Shown: positions 41,086 through 49,304 of the stretch, one piece after another | Layout of the letters: every line of letters starts with the position of its first letter | How positions within the stretch are numbered: position 1 is the stretch's first letter | NCBI GenBank assembly: GCA_904501715.1 | Contig: CAJGCD010000001.1 | Location: forward strand, 1 to 51,206 | Length of the DNA: 51,206 bases | Origin: an uncultured Clostridia bacterium | GTDB taxonomy: Bacteria > Bacillota > Clostridia > Oscillospirales > CAG-272 | Reading direction: 5' to 3' | The notes under the pieces: model-generated | What the model was told of the DNA's origin: nothing | What the model saw: only the letters and a program-made list of their open reading frames with translations | The model's database searches: none | Position numbers and translations under genes: made by a program

Positions 41086-42219
41086 CTATCTTTCTCTTCG
41101 GAAGAAAAACTTTTTCTCGTGAGCGTACACACTGTGCGCCAAGCCCATAAGAAAATACAGGGCAAAGACCGAGGAACCGCCCGCGCTGAGGAATGGAAGC
41201 GTGATACCCACAACGGGAACCACCGCAAGACACATCCAGAGATTTTCAACAGTCTGCAAAATTATTATAGCCGCGATACCGCCGCAAATAAGTCTGCCGA
41301 CAAAATCTCTGGAGGTGACTGCTATCCACAGCAGCCTGACCACCATTACGCAGAGCGCGAGTACGACCAAGGCTCCGCCTAAAAATCCGAATTTCTCGCA
41401 TATAGTAGAGAAAATAAAATCGGTATGCGAGGCGGGAAGCTCCTCGTATATACCGCCGCTCATCAGTCCTCTGCCAAAGAAACCGCCTGAGGCTATGGCA
41501 TCTCTGCTCATAAGAGCCTGCATTCCCACTCCCTCGGGGTCAAGCTCGGGCTGAAAGCCGTATATTATTCTGTTTTGCTGGTCGGTGCGCAGCAGCTCCC
41601 ACAAGAAAGGAAAGGAAACTACGCATAAAGAAGCGACTCCGAGGAAATACCATCCCGAAAGCCCCGCGAAGTACAGCATAAATGCTATCATTCCTACGTA
41701 TACAAGTGAAACACCTAAGTCACCCGAGAGCAATATGAGTCCGACGATAAGTCCCGCGTGGAGCGCAAGACCCAAAAGGCTCTTAGGGTGATTTATTTTT
41801 TCCTTGACCTGCTCTATATGCTTTGCGAAGGTGCATACAAAGGTTATCTTTACAAATTCCGAGGGCTGAATGGCAATATTCACCAAGGGAATACGCAGCC
41901 AGCTTCTGTTAGCGGTTTCCATATTCTCTCCCGTGCTTCCGAAGATAAGGGTCACAGTGAGCAGAATTGCTGATACCAGCAGCATTATCAGTGAAAATCT
42001 GTCGATGAAAAATCTGTAATCAACGTTAGAGACTATAAACAACGCCACCATTCCCGCCAAGGTCATAGCTATCTGCATAATAAGCTTACTGCGTCCAAAG
42101 TTTTCTGCCGCGCCAAAAATAGTCATTACGCTGACAAAGGAGAGAAATGCCATACATATGAACAATATTGGGTCTATATGCTTTAACCGTTCCTTAAAGG
42201 ACATCCCAAACACCTTCAT
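41086..42219 (-). CDS. SEDS-family RodA/FtsW cell-wall polymerase
   Basis: Start set at 42219 (MKVFGMSFKERL), since an ATG at 42237 precedes the AAAGGAGGGG ribosome site. The 377-residue protein has about ten membrane helices. SEDS motifs are ANRSWLRIPLVNIAIQPSEFVKI (in part at about 104-126), GDLGVSLVYVG, RDAIASGGFFGRGLMSGG and AVVPVVGITLPFLSAGGSS. SEDS proteins polymerise glycan strands from lipid II together with a class B PBP. RodA is favoured over FtsW or SpoVE by the short N-terminus and the VGITLPF tail, but the three are hard to separate. It follows proS in the same direction. Confidence 0.9.
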   Translation of the reverse strand: MKVFGMSFKERLKHIDPILFICMAFLSFVSVMTIFGAAENFGRSKLIMQIAMTLAGMVALFIVSNVDYRFFIDRFSLIMLLVSAILLTVTLIFGSTGENMETANRSWLRIPLVNIAIQPSEFVKITFVCTFAKHIEQVKEKINHPKSLLGLALHAGLIVGLILLSGDLGVSLVYVGMIAFMLYFAGLSGWYFLGVASLCVVSFPFLWELLRTDQQNRIIYGFQPELDPEGVGMQALMSRDAIASGGFFGRGLMSGGIYEELPASHTDFIFSTICEKFGFLGGALVVLALCVMVVRLLWIAVTSRDFVGRLICGGIAAIIILQTVENLWMCLAVVPVVGITLPFLSAGGSSVFALYFLMGLAHSVYAHEKKFFFRRER

Positions 42220-42255
42220 ATGAACCCCTCCTTTCACTTAAATAAAATCAATCTC

Positions 42256-42289
42256 AAAGGGGCTGTTACAAAACTGCAACAGCCTCTTT
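42256..42289 (-). terminator. Possible terminator between proS and rodA
   Basis: A 12-bp stem (42256-42267 with 42278-42289, one G-T pair, 10-base loop). On the minus strand the T-rich tail is only moderate, so read-through into rodA is possible. Confidence 0.6.
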
Positions 42290-42296
42290 TGTTTTA

Positions 42297-43736
42297 TCAA
42301 TATTGTCTGCCCCAAACGACCATATGCTTTGCGGGCTTACCGCAGCAAGCGCAAACGTCCGAGAGATGCTCCTCAACGAAGGGGATGCAACGGGATTTAA
42401 CTCCGCCTGTCTCCTCCTTAAGCTTGTCCTCGCACTCAACGTCGCCGCACCACATAGCCTTGATAAAGCCGGGGCGGTTCTCTGCCGCGTCAAGGAATTC
42501 CTCGTAGCTTCGAGCGACGCTCATCTTTTCCTCCAGATTCTTCTGGGCTCTTGTGTACAGCTCCTCGTGAACTGCCGCCAATGCCTTTTCTATCTCCTCC
42601 TCGATGTTGTCAAGAGAAACGAAGGTCTTTTGTCTGCTTACTCTGCTTACAAGCACGCAGGAGTTATTCTCAATATCACGAGGACCTATCTCAAGACGGA
42701 GCGGAACGCCCTTCATCTCGTACTGGCTGTACTTCCAGCCCGTAGAGTTATCGCTGTCGTCAAGCTTTACGCGCCACTTAGCCGCAAGCTTATCCCGAAG
42801 CTCTCCTGCCTTTTCAAGTACGCCCTCCTTATGCTGAGCAACAGGGATGATGGCTACCTGTATGGGGGCTACCTTAGGAGGCAGTATAAGTCCGTTGTCG
42901 TCACCGTGAGTCATAATGATAGCGCCTATCATTCTTGTGGAAACACCCCAAGAGGTCTGATGAGGATAGCATATCTTATTTTCTCTGTCGGTATAGGTAA
43001 TACCGAAAGCCTTTGCGAAGCCATCGCCGAAATAATGGGAGGTTCCGCCCTGAAGAGCAACACCGTTATGCATCATAGGCTCAATTGTGTAGGTCTCCAT
43101 TGCTCCCGCAAACTTTTCCTTCTCGGTCTTTCTTCCTGTAATAGCGGGAATTGCGAGCGTTTCTCTGTAAAAGTCCTCGTAACACTTGAGCATACGCAGA
43201 GTCTCCTCACGCGCGTCTGCCTCGTTTTCGTGCATAGTGTGTCCCTCCTGCCAAAGGAACTCGGAGGTACGGAGGAAGGGACGGGTGGTCTTTTCCCATC
43301 TTACCACGTTACACCACTGGTTATAAAGCTTGGGCAGGTCGCGGTAAGAGTGAATTATATTCTTGTAGTGCTCACAGAAAAGGGTTTCCGAGGTAGGACG
43401 CACCGCCAGACGCTCGGTAAGTCTGTTCTGACCTCCAACTGTTACCCAAGCGCACTCGGGAGCAAATCCCGCTACGTGGTCCTTTTCCTGCTGAAGAAGG
43501 CTCTCGGGAATGAACATAGGCATATATACGTTTTCGTGTCCGAGACGCTTAAATCTTGCGTCAAGGTCGCTCTGGATGTTCTCCCATATTGCGTATCCGT
43601 AAGGACGGATTATCATGCATCCCTTAACGCCCGAATAATCAACGAGCTCTGCCTTTTTTACAACGTCAGTGTACCATTGAGCAAAATCGGTATCCATTGC
43701 CGTTATCTGCTCTACCATTTTTTTATCGTTTGCCAT
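42297..43736 (-). CDS. proS: Prolyl-tRNA synthetase, eukaryote/archaeal type
   Basis: The 479-residue class II synthetase charges tRNA-Pro. It is the shorter form without the bacterial editing insert. Motif 2 region reads RWEKTTRPFLRTSEFLWQEGHTMHE (split here: RWEKTTRPFLRT and EFLWQEGHTMHE), motif 3 includes GVSTRMIGAIIMTHGDDNGL, and RPTSETLFCEHY is also typical. After the anticodon-binding domain (about 280-380), the C-terminal zinc-binding-like domain has WCGDVECEDKLKEE and VCACCGKPAKHMVVWGRQY. The family length is about 470-480. It has its own promoter and is divergent from the WecG-like gene. Confidence 0.97.
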   Translation of the reverse strand: MANDKKMVEQITAMDTDFAQWYTDVVKKAELVDYSGVKGCMIIRPYGYAIWENIQSDLDARFKRLGHENVYMPMFIPESLLQQEKDHVAGFAPECAWVTVGGQNRLTERLAVRPTSETLFCEHYKNIIHSYRDLPKLYNQWCNVVRWEKTTRPFLRTSEFLWQEGHTMHENEADAREETLRMLKCYEDFYRETLAIPAITGRKTEKEKFAGAMETYTIEPMMHNGVALQGGTSHYFGDGFAKAFGITYTDRENKICYPHQTSWGVSTRMIGAIIMTHGDDNGLILPPKVAPIQVAIIPVAQHKEGVLEKAGELRDKLAAKWRVKLDDSDNSTGWKYSQYEMKGVPLRLEIGPRDIENNSCVLVSRVSRQKTFVSLDNIEEEIEKALAAVHEELYTRAQKNLEEKMSVARSYEEFLDAAENRPGFIKAMWCGDVECEDKLKEETGGVKSRCIPFVEEHLSDVCACCGKPAKHMVVWGRQY

Positions 43737-43790
43737 TTTCTATATCCTTTCTCGCCTGAGAATTAAAGCATAATATTGCATACTACATAT

Positions 43791-43819
43791 ATTATAAAGC
43801 AAACCGACAAAAAAGTCAA
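43791..43819 (-). promoter_or_regulatory. Sigma-A promoter of proS
   Basis: On the minus strand TTGACT (43814-43819) and TATAAT (43791-43796) are 17 bases apart. About 55 bases of leader follow; no T-box element is visible in this short region. Confidence 0.8.
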
Positions 43820-43857
43820 GACGGGCGAGGGTATAATTTTTAAAAAAGGATGTATTT

Positions 43858-44640
43858 ATGATAAAAAAAGACAAAGTTAATATCCTTTCGGTAAATTTCG
43901 AAATAAAAAGCAAAACCGAACAATTGGCGACGGTAAAGGACAGATTGAACAGAGGCTTGGTAACCAAGATATTCACACCAAATCCCCAGATACTACTTCA
44001 TGCAGCAAAAGACAAAAAAGCGTTGGATATATTACACAGCTCGGACATAAACCTTCCCGATGGTGTAGGTATCCTCATAGCCGCCAAGCTCTTGGGTGGA
44101 GATATTCCCGAAAGAATATCGGGGATAGATTTTGCCGAGGAGCTTCTACACTTGGCGGCGGAAAAGGGATATTCGGTATTTCTCCTTGGGGGGAAATCGG
44201 GAAGGGCCCACAAGGCAGAGCGCTCTCTCTTAGAAAAAATACCACACCTTAACATCTGCGGATGTCATAACGGATATTTTAATAAAAAAGGAGCAGAAAA
44301 CGAGAAAGTAAAAAAAATTATAGAACAAGCTCACCCAGATTTTCTTTTTGTCTGCCTTGGGTCACCTATACAAGAAGAATGGATAATAAACAACCTCTCC
44401 TCCCTGCCCTCCGTAAAGCTGGCAATCGGTCTTGGGGGCAGCATAGACGTGTGGTCGGGAAAGCTGAAGCGCGCCCCCTCACTATTACGCGCCTATGGGC
44501 TGGAATGGCTTTGGCGGACCGTTAAAGAGCCTAAGCGTATGAAAATATTTATGGATATACCCAAATTTTTTATCTGTATCGAAGCGCAAAAAAGAGCGTT
44601 CCGCAAAGAAGCGAAACGCTCGTATAGTGTCGAAAATTAG
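43858..44640 (+). CDS. WecG/TagA/CpsF-family glycosyltransferase
   Basis: The 260-residue protein belongs to GT26. TPNPQILLHAAKDK near residues 40-53, LPDGVGILIAAKLLG near 66-80 and RISGIDFAEEL near 86-96 form the active-site region. FLFVCLGSPIQEEWI and GLGGSIDVWSGKLKRAP complete the signature. Members add N-acetylmannosaminuronic acid, N-acetylmannosamine (TagA, wall teichoic acid) or similar sugars to a lipid-linked precursor on the cytoplasmic side. A basic, amphipathic C-terminal segment (about 215-260) helps membrane binding in TagA. Substrate is not fixed. It is transcribed alone, with AAAAAAGGATG before the ATG. Confidence 0.92.
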   Translation: MIKKDKVNILSVNFEIKSKTEQLATVKDRLNRGLVTKIFTPNPQILLHAAKDKKALDILHSSDINLPDGVGILIAAKLLGGDIPERISGIDFAEELLHLAAEKGYSVFLLGGKSGRAHKAERSLLEKIPHLNICGCHNGYFNKKGAENEKVKKIIEQAHPDFLFVCLGSPIQEEWIINNLSSLPSVKLAIGLGGSIDVWSGKLKRAPSLLRAYGLEWLWRTVKEPKRMKIFMDIPKFFICIEAQKRAFRKEAKRSYSVEN

Positions 44641-44739
44641 AGAGAGCAGATGTGAAATTTTATTTTTCATCATCTTTTATTTAAATTCAGTACCCGTATT
44701 GATTGGTTTTATCCGTAAATATTTGTGTTTTTTATCAAA

Positions 44740-44982
44740 TTAACAAGCGATGAATTTTTCAAACTCGTGATAGTAGTCGTTATCCATTTCTATGGTCATA
44801 TCACTCCAGTTGAGCTTCTTCGCAAGAAGCACTCCCAGAAGACTCTTGGCATTAACAGAAAATTTGGAACCGCTCTTGAGAACTATCTTGCCCTGAAGCT
44901 TTGTTGCGATAGCGACCATGTCCTTTGCATCCTGCATCGTATCGATCTCAATATCGTAGACATATTTATCGTTTATACTCAT
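44740..44982 (-). CDS. HPr-like protein lacking the phosphorylatable histidine
   Basis: The 80-residue protein has the HPr fold: a beta strand at the start, KIVLKSGSKFSVNAKSLLGVLLA (in part at about 32-53) for helix 2 and WSDMTIEMDND near 59-69. Real HPr carries a catalytic His at about position 15 in an HxRPA motif and often a regulatory Ser46. Here residues 12-20 read EIDTMQDAK with no His, so it cannot take part in sugar phosphotransfer as such. The serine in AKSLLG remains and could be a kinase site. Close homologues are common in Clostridia and named HPr family proteins. It begins behind AAAGGAACG. Confidence 0.85.
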   Translation of the reverse strand: MSINDKYVYDIEIDTMQDAKDMVAIATKLQGKIVLKSGSKFSVNAKSLLGVLLAKKLNWSDMTIEMDNDYYHEFEKFIAC

Positions 44983-45055
44983 TTTTATGCACCGTTCCTT
45001 TCTCGGCTTTATCGTAGATATGAAACATCGGGTACTTCCTCTCTACGCGGCACAT
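44966..45055 (-). CDS. Possible 29-codon small ORF upstream of HPr-like gene
   Basis: ATG at 45055 is preceded by GAGGTG with 4 bases between. The frame reads MCRVERKYPMFHIYDKAEKG and 9 more residues, and its stop overlaps the start of the HPr-like gene by 17 bases in another frame. The overlap and ribosome site are consistent with a translated leader, but the length is near the noise level. Only conservation in relatives would settle it. Confidence 0.25.
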   Translation of the reverse strand: MCRVERKYPMFHIYDKAEKGTVHKNEYKR

Positions 45056-45160
45056 TCTACACCTCGTTTATGTCTAAAGTATTAACAATCTGTATTTAAT
45101 TTGTAACATTGCACAAATTTCAAAAATATTTTTTGTGCATCTTGAATAACCTCAAATAAA

Positions 45161-45188
45161 AAAAGAAAAGACCGTCGAAAACGGTCTT
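45161..45188 (-). terminator. Terminator of the TVP38-like gene
   Basis: AAGACCGT (45168-45175) pairs with ACGGTCTT (45181-45188), 5-base loop; on the minus strand a T-rich run follows. It begins at the stop codon. Confidence 0.88.
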
Positions 45189-45957
45189 ATTCTTGTGTTT
45201 TATCGTGTCTTTTTTTATTAGCCTTTTGTATAGCCATATATACGAGATATCCCGCTCCGCTGACTACTGCGGCAACAGCAAAAATTATTATCGCCTTTAA
45301 TATCTCACCCTCGCTGAACGCATCACCGCCAAGGGTGGACATAAGTATTGAGGGTATCCTCGCCACGGTGGTCAAAATGATATACATAGGTATGCTCACC
45401 TCGGTAAGCCCTATAATATAAGTAATGAGGTCCTTGGGCGTTCCGGGTATCAGAAACAGAAAAAATATGGTGGCATTTCTCTTTTTCGGGTCGCGGAGTA
45501 TGGGGAGCGAGTCTATCTTTTCCCGAGGATACAGTGACTCAACGAATTTTCGTCCGAATATACGTACCAAAAGTATTACCACGATGCTTCCAAGGGTTAT
45601 TCCCACAAGACAAAGCAGGGTTCCGAACCACGAGCCGAATATTACGCCCGCAGCTATCTCTACCGCCTCACCGGGTATAAGCGCTATAACGACCTGCACC
45701 ACGCAGACAGCAATAAATATCAAAGCGCCCGCCAACCAATGCTCAGCAACGAATATCTTGAGATTTTCAAGATTTTCTGCCGAGAAGTAATCCCTGAGCA
45801 AAAACGCGCCTATAACCGCCAAAACGCAAATAACCGCAGAGGCAATGGATATAACGGTAGCGGCATACCTTTTAGAATAGTGCTTGGTCTCTTCAAACTT
45901 TTTATCCGAAAGCTTGTCCGAAATCAGCTTTTTTGCTCGCTGACCTCTATTTCCCAT
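45187..45957 (-). CDS. TVP38/TMEM64 (DedA-like) membrane protein
   Basis: Start set at 45957 (MGNRGQRAKKLISDK) behind AAAGGAGGTGCTATC; the frame is open further up to 46008. The 256-residue protein has about five or six membrane segments. GEAVEIAAGVIFGSWFGTLLC (part, near 104-124) and FLIPGTPKDLITYIIGLT near 180-197 are the SNARE-associated domain motifs of the TVP38/TMEM64 family, related to DedA lipid scramblases/flippases. It probably helps move phospholipids or undecaprenyl phosphate across the membrane. The first 40 residues are basic and cytoplasmic. It is monocistronic between two terminators. Confidence 0.9.
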   Translation of the reverse strand: MGNRGQRAKKLISDKLSDKKFEETKHYSKRYAATVISIASAVICVLAVIGAFLLRDYFSAENLENLKIFVAEHWLAGALIFIAVCVVQVVIALIPGEAVEIAAGVIFGSWFGTLLCLVGITLGSIVVILLVRIFGRKFVESLYPREKIDSLPILRDPKKRNATIFFLFLIPGTPKDLITYIIGLTEVSIPMYIILTTVARIPSILMSTLGGDAFSEGEILKAIIIFAVAAVVSGAGYLVYMAIQKANKKRHDKTQE

Positions 45958-45980
45958 GATAGCACCTCCTTTTTGACAGC

Positions 45981-46002
45981 GTTGTACAACACCAACATTA
46001 TA
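45981..46002 (-). promoter_or_regulatory. TATAAT box and GTTGTACAAC palindrome before TVP38 gene
   Basis: On the minus strand TATAAT (45997-46002) is followed 6 bases later by the perfect palindrome GTTGTACAAC (45981-45990), near the expected transcription start. A -35 box is weak. A repressor bound here would block initiation. Confidence 0.5.
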
Positions 46003-46060
46003 CCACATTTTTTATAAAAACAATATATTTTTTCGAAAATTCTCAAAGGTTTATTTTAAA

Positions 46061-46090
46061 AATACCCGTGTATACCAATACACGGGTATT
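46061..46090 (-). terminator. Terminator of the ABC exporter operon
   Basis: A perfect 13-bp stem (46061-46073 with 46078-46090, loop ACCA) just beyond the permease stop; TTTAAAA follows on the minus strand. Confidence 0.88.
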
Positions 46091-46092
46091 CT

Positions 46093-46989
46093 TTATTTTG
46101 TTTTCTTGCTGAGCGAGTTAATAAATATATACACGCCTATGAGAATAGCCACGGTAACTCCCAGTATAGCGTACATAACGGTAGTTTCTACCTTATTACC
46201 GAAGAAATAGACGTTGCAGTCTATTGCGTCCTTCAAGGCTTCAAGAGCCTCGGTAGGCACCCCGCTTTTGCCAAGCTCATCACAAGCCCCTCTCAGGGTA
46301 TGATTACGAAGCAGTGCAGTTCCATAAGTACCGGGAAGAAAGGATATTACTGTTTGCAGCCCTTCTCCGAAGGAGGATATGGGCATATAAGCTCCGCAAA
46401 TGAAGCCGTAGCCCGAGCTTACTATGGTGCCTACCGCCGATATCTGCCCTTGGCTCGAAAGGAAGAAATTTATTATGGATGACAGCGCCGTGCCAAAAAG
46501 CACCAGCAATATCACGTCAAGTATAATGCACACTACGTCCAGAGCTGACATATACCATCCAGTAAAGGCTATATACACAAAGCAGATGACAGCGGACACA
46601 ATACAGATCGTGAGTGTGCAAACAAGGGACGCTACGTAATAGCTCAATGAGAATATAGAAGAACGCGTGGGAGATATCCTGAGGTCCTTGATAGCTCCCG
46701 TAGCCTTATCCTGAACCATCAAAAAATTAGAGCAAAATGCTACCGTGACGCAGGATACCGCCAATATAGAGGAAATAAGCTGTCCTCCCACAAGCCCGTC
46801 AATAAGCTTGTCGGATATTTCAAGCCCTGCGGGGAGATTCATAAGAAAGCTATCCCTGTAAACGTTACCCAAAAAGGTGGCGTAAAGCACCAGCAATATA
46901 GCGGGAGTTATCAAGGAGGTAAAGAACATTCCCTTATCCTTGAAAAAGAGCTTTATATTTCTTTTTATCATTATCAATGCAGTTTTCAT
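46093..46989 (-). CDS. ABC-2 type exporter permease
   Basis: The 298-residue protein has the ABC-2 permease layout: an N-terminal helix (about 22-43), a large external loop (about 44-75), a cluster of five helices, and a last helix near 268-292. KATGAIKDLRISPTRSSIFSLSYY near 93-116, shown in pieces, is the short cytoplasmic coupling region that contacts the ATPase, and GYGFICGAYMPISSF precedes the last helices. Such transporters export lipids, polymers or drugs; the substrate is unknown. The ATPase gene lies 3 bases upstream. Confidence 0.9.
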   Translation of the reverse strand: MKTALIMIKRNIKLFFKDKGMFFTSLITPAILLVLYATFLGNVYRDSFLMNLPAGLEISDKLIDGLVGGQLISSILAVSCVTVAFCSNFLMVQDKATGAIKDLRISPTRSSIFSLSYYVASLVCTLTICIVSAVICFVYIAFTGWYMSALDVVCIILDVILLVLFGTALSSIINFFLSSQGQISAVGTIVSSGYGFICGAYMPISSFGEGLQTVISFLPGTYGTALLRNHTLRGACDELGKSGVPTEALEALKDAIDCNVYFFGNKVETTVMYAILGVTVAILIGVYIFINSLSKKTK

Positions 46990-46992
46990 TTT

Positions 46993-47910
46993 TTACTCCT
47001 TTGCGTTGCTCTCGTTAAGAGTCCTTCCCGTTACCGCGAGGAATACGTCATCCATCTTTCCCTTGGTTATCTCGTAATCAACAAAGATGTGAGAATTGTT
47101 AATAATCAGCTCTGTTGCCTTAGCGGTATTGGGTACAGACAGGCGGAAAGCATCACGGATAGGCTCATATTCAACGCCAAGCCCTCTGACTGTTTCCTCG
47201 TCAACTCCGTAAAGAGTTATAAAATCGCCAGTATAGGTGTTTTTCAGCTCTAAAGGTGTTCCCATAGCAGCTATACGTCCGCCCTCAATTATAACCACGC
47301 TATCAGCCTCAGCCGCCTCCTCCATATAATGCGTAGTCAGAAGAACAGTCATTTTTTCGCTTTTTCTCAGGTCTGAAATGACCTGCCATAGCGTCTTTCT
47401 CGTTTGCGGGTCAAGTCCCGTAGTGGGCTCATCCAATATAAGTATCTTAGGTCTGTGAAGAAGCGCTCTCGCTACGTCTATACGCCTTCTCTGCCCTCCC
47501 GACAGCTTACCCACCGTACGCTTTAATAAATCCTCAAACTCGAGAAGCTTGCTAAGCTCGGCGAGTCTTTTCTTAAAGGCTGTTCCCACAAGTCCGTAAA
47601 TAGCGGCTCTGCTTTCAAGATTGTCGTAAACGCTCAGCGCGCTGTCAAGGACAGACGTCTGGAAAACCACGCCTAAGGAGCTTTTTATCTTATCAAGCTC
47701 CCTGTCTAAATCCAAGCCGTCAACTGTTACCTTCCCACCGTCCTTTGGGAGCTGACCGCATATTACGTTTATGGTGGTGGATTTTCCCGCCCCGTTAACT
47801 CCAAGGAAGGCAAACAGCTCTCCCTCGCCTACCGAAAAGCTGAGGTCATTCACCGCTCTCACCTCGCCAAAGCTTTTATATAGATGCTCTATGCTTATCA
47901 TCTCTTTCAT
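46993..47910 (-). CDS. ABC transporter ATPase (DrrA/CcmA-type)
   Basis: Start set at 47910 (MKEMISIEHLYKSF); an ATG at 47916 lies too close to the AAAGGAA ribosome site. The 305-residue ATPase has Walker A GVNGAGKSTT, signature LSGGQRRRID, Walker B ILILDEPTTGLDP, and the switch LTTHYMEEA. A C-terminal extension after about residue 220, containing EPIRDAFRLSVPN and KGMDDVFLAVTGR-like KMDDVFLAVTGR, is typical of DrrA-like exporters. It powers the adjacent ABC-2 permease. The upstream region has a TTGACA/TATCAT promoter with two TGATATCA repeats. Confidence 0.93.
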   Translation of the reverse strand: MKEMISIEHLYKSFGEVRAVNDLSFSVGEGELFAFLGVNGAGKSTTINVICGQLPKDGGKVTVDGLDLDRELDKIKSSLGVVFQTSVLDSALSVYDNLESRAAIYGLVGTAFKKRLAELSKLLEFEDLLKRTVGKLSGGQRRRIDVARALLHRPKILILDEPTTGLDPQTRKTLWQVISDLRKSEKMTVLLTTHYMEEAAEADSVVIIEGGRIAAMGTPLELKNTYTGDFITLYGVDEETVRGLGVEYEPIRDAFRLSVPNTAKATELIINNSHIFVDYEITKGKMDDVFLAVTGRTLNESNAKE

Positions 47911-47931
47911 AGACATTTCCTTTCTTCATCG

Positions 47932-47950
47932 TGATATCAAAATGATATCA
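47932..47950. repeat. Tandem TGATATCA palindromes at the ABC promoter
   Basis: Two copies of the 8-base palindrome TGATATCA, separated by AAA, give an 11-base period, about one helical turn. They cover the -10 box and the start site region, which is a good operator position. Confidence 0.5.
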
Positions 47951-47970
47951 TATTTCATAAGCTTTGTCAA
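47942..47970 (-). promoter_or_regulatory. Sigma-A promoter of the ABC exporter
   Basis: On the minus strand TTGACA (47965-47970) and TATCAT (47942-47947) are 17 bases apart. The -10 box overlaps one of two TGATATCA palindromes (47932-47939 and 47943-47950). Confidence 0.75.
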
Positions 47971-47980
47971 GTACTTTTGT

Positions 47981-48012
47981 AAAAAAATGCCGTTGCGCAA
48001 CTGCGCAACGGC
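47981..48012 (-). terminator. Terminator of the EIIC gene
   Basis: GCCGTTGCGC (47989-47998) pairs with GCGCAACGGC (48003-48012) across AACT, followed on the minus strand by ATTTTTTT. Confidence 0.92.
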
Positions 48013-48017
48013 TTACA

Positions 48018-49136
48018 TTAAGATTCTAACTGCATATCGCCCGTCTTTATCCATCCGAGCTTACGCATTATTTCATTGAAAATTATGGAGAATATAGCGG
48101 GAAGAACTACACATACAAGCGCAAGTCCAATCCACATCATAGTGCCGGGCTCGGTAGAGTCGATAACTCCTATGGGTCCAACCAAGCCGCAGGTTCCCAT
48201 GCCTGCCGCTACTCCCTGACATTTAAGCTTGAATATCATAGTGGATATAGGTCCCGTAAGTGCCGCAGCCAAGGTGGGGGCAACCCAAATTACAGGCTTC
48301 TTTACTATATTGCCCATCTGAAGCATAGAGGTTCCAAGACCTTGGGAAACTATACCGCCCCAACGGTTCTCACGGAAGCTTATAACCGCAAAGCCTACCA
48401 TCTGCGCGCAGCATCCCGCCACGCAAGCACCACCCGCCAGAAGGAAGCCCTCAGCAGTGCCGTTGGTAAGCGCTACCGCGTACGCAGCCTCGGAGAATAT
48501 CATAGCGCATATAGCCGCGCTGGATATGGGAAGCGTAAGCACCACACCCATGACCACCGACAGAACGATACCCATAAGCAAGGGCTGGAAGGTGGTAGCG
48601 TAGGACACGAAGCTTCCGAGATAATACATAACGTAAGAAACCAAGGGACAGAGCAGCCAGCTTGCCGCAAAGCCGATAACAAGAGTTACCACGGGGGTAA
48701 CGAGAATATCAACCTTGGTCTTTTTAGAAACCAGCTGACCTATCTCACAGGCGATTATAACCGCAAAGAACGCTCCCGCGGGTCCTGCCGCATAGAAGAC
48801 GCCCGAGCCGTCACCCACAGTTGCCGCCCATTTAATAACGCTGCCACCCTGATTTGCAATTATAGCACCCATTGCGTTTGACATAGCGCCTACCGCCGCG
48901 CAGGAGAACATTACCAGAGGGTGCGCCCCCAGTCTATGAGCTATGGCAACGCCTATTGCCATACCCGTTGCCGCCTTAGCGTATGTAGCTATGGTGTTAA
49001 GAAGCTCAAGCTCGGTGTACTTATAGAGCGTACCGAAAATCGTTCCGATAAGAAGTGACGCGAAAAGTCCCAAAGCCATAGCCCCCATTGCGTCAATAAA
49101 ATACCGATGCAAATATTTTTTGATTGTTTCCTTCAT
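48018..49136 (-). CDS. PTS EIIC-type sugar transporter (EIIC_2 family)
   Basis: The 372-residue protein has about nine or ten hydrophobic segments. ATGMAIGVAIAHRLGAHPLVMFSC near 55-78, GPAGAFFAVIIACEIG near 116-131, TLPISSAAICAMIFSEA near 196-212 and GGACVAGCCAQMVGFAVISFREN near 228-250 match the PTS_EIIC_2 family (shown in pieces), a group of membrane proteins similar to glucitol/ascorbate-type EIIC. No EIIA or EIIB domain or gene is nearby, and the only HPr in the window lacks its histidine. It may work with distant PTS genes or be non-PTS. It is monocistronic with a consensus promoter. Confidence 0.85.
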   Translation of the reverse strand: MKETIKKYLHRYFIDAMGAMALGLFASLLIGTIFGTLYKYTELELLNTIATYAKAATGMAIGVAIAHRLGAHPLVMFSCAAVGAMSNAMGAIIANQGGSVIKWAATVGDGSGVFYAAGPAGAFFAVIIACEIGQLVSKKTKVDILVTPVVTLVIGFAASWLLCPLVSYVMYYLGSFVSYATTFQPLLMGIVLSVVMGVVLTLPISSAAICAMIFSEAAYAVALTNGTAEGFLLAGGACVAGCCAQMVGFAVISFRENRWGGIVSQGLGTSMLQMGNIVKKPVIWVAPTLAAALTGPISTMIFKLKCQGVAAGMGTCGLVGPIGVIDSTEPGTMMWIGLALVCVVLPAIFSIIFNEIMRKLGWIKTGDMQLES

Positions 49137-49180
49137 CTTATGATCCTCCTTTTTTAATAGATCCGAATTTTATTGGGACT

Positions 49181-49209
49181 ATTATAGCACTAGCGATAAA
49201 TAATTTCAA
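49181..49209 (-). promoter_or_regulatory. Sigma-A promoter of the EIIC gene
   Basis: On the minus strand TTGAAA (49204-49209) and TATAAT (49181-49186) are 17 bases apart, about 45 bases before the start. Confidence 0.8.
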
Positions 49210-49304
49210 GATAAATTTTCAACATTTTTTACCGCTATGAAAAAAGCATATAAAACAAATTGCACAAAAAACGACCTGATACGCTATAAAAGCCTTGTTC
49301 TCTA

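Noticed and set aside
42303..43766. 487-codon open frame on the plus strand opposite proS
   Set aside because: It is the shadow of proS with no ribosome site and no recognisable family.
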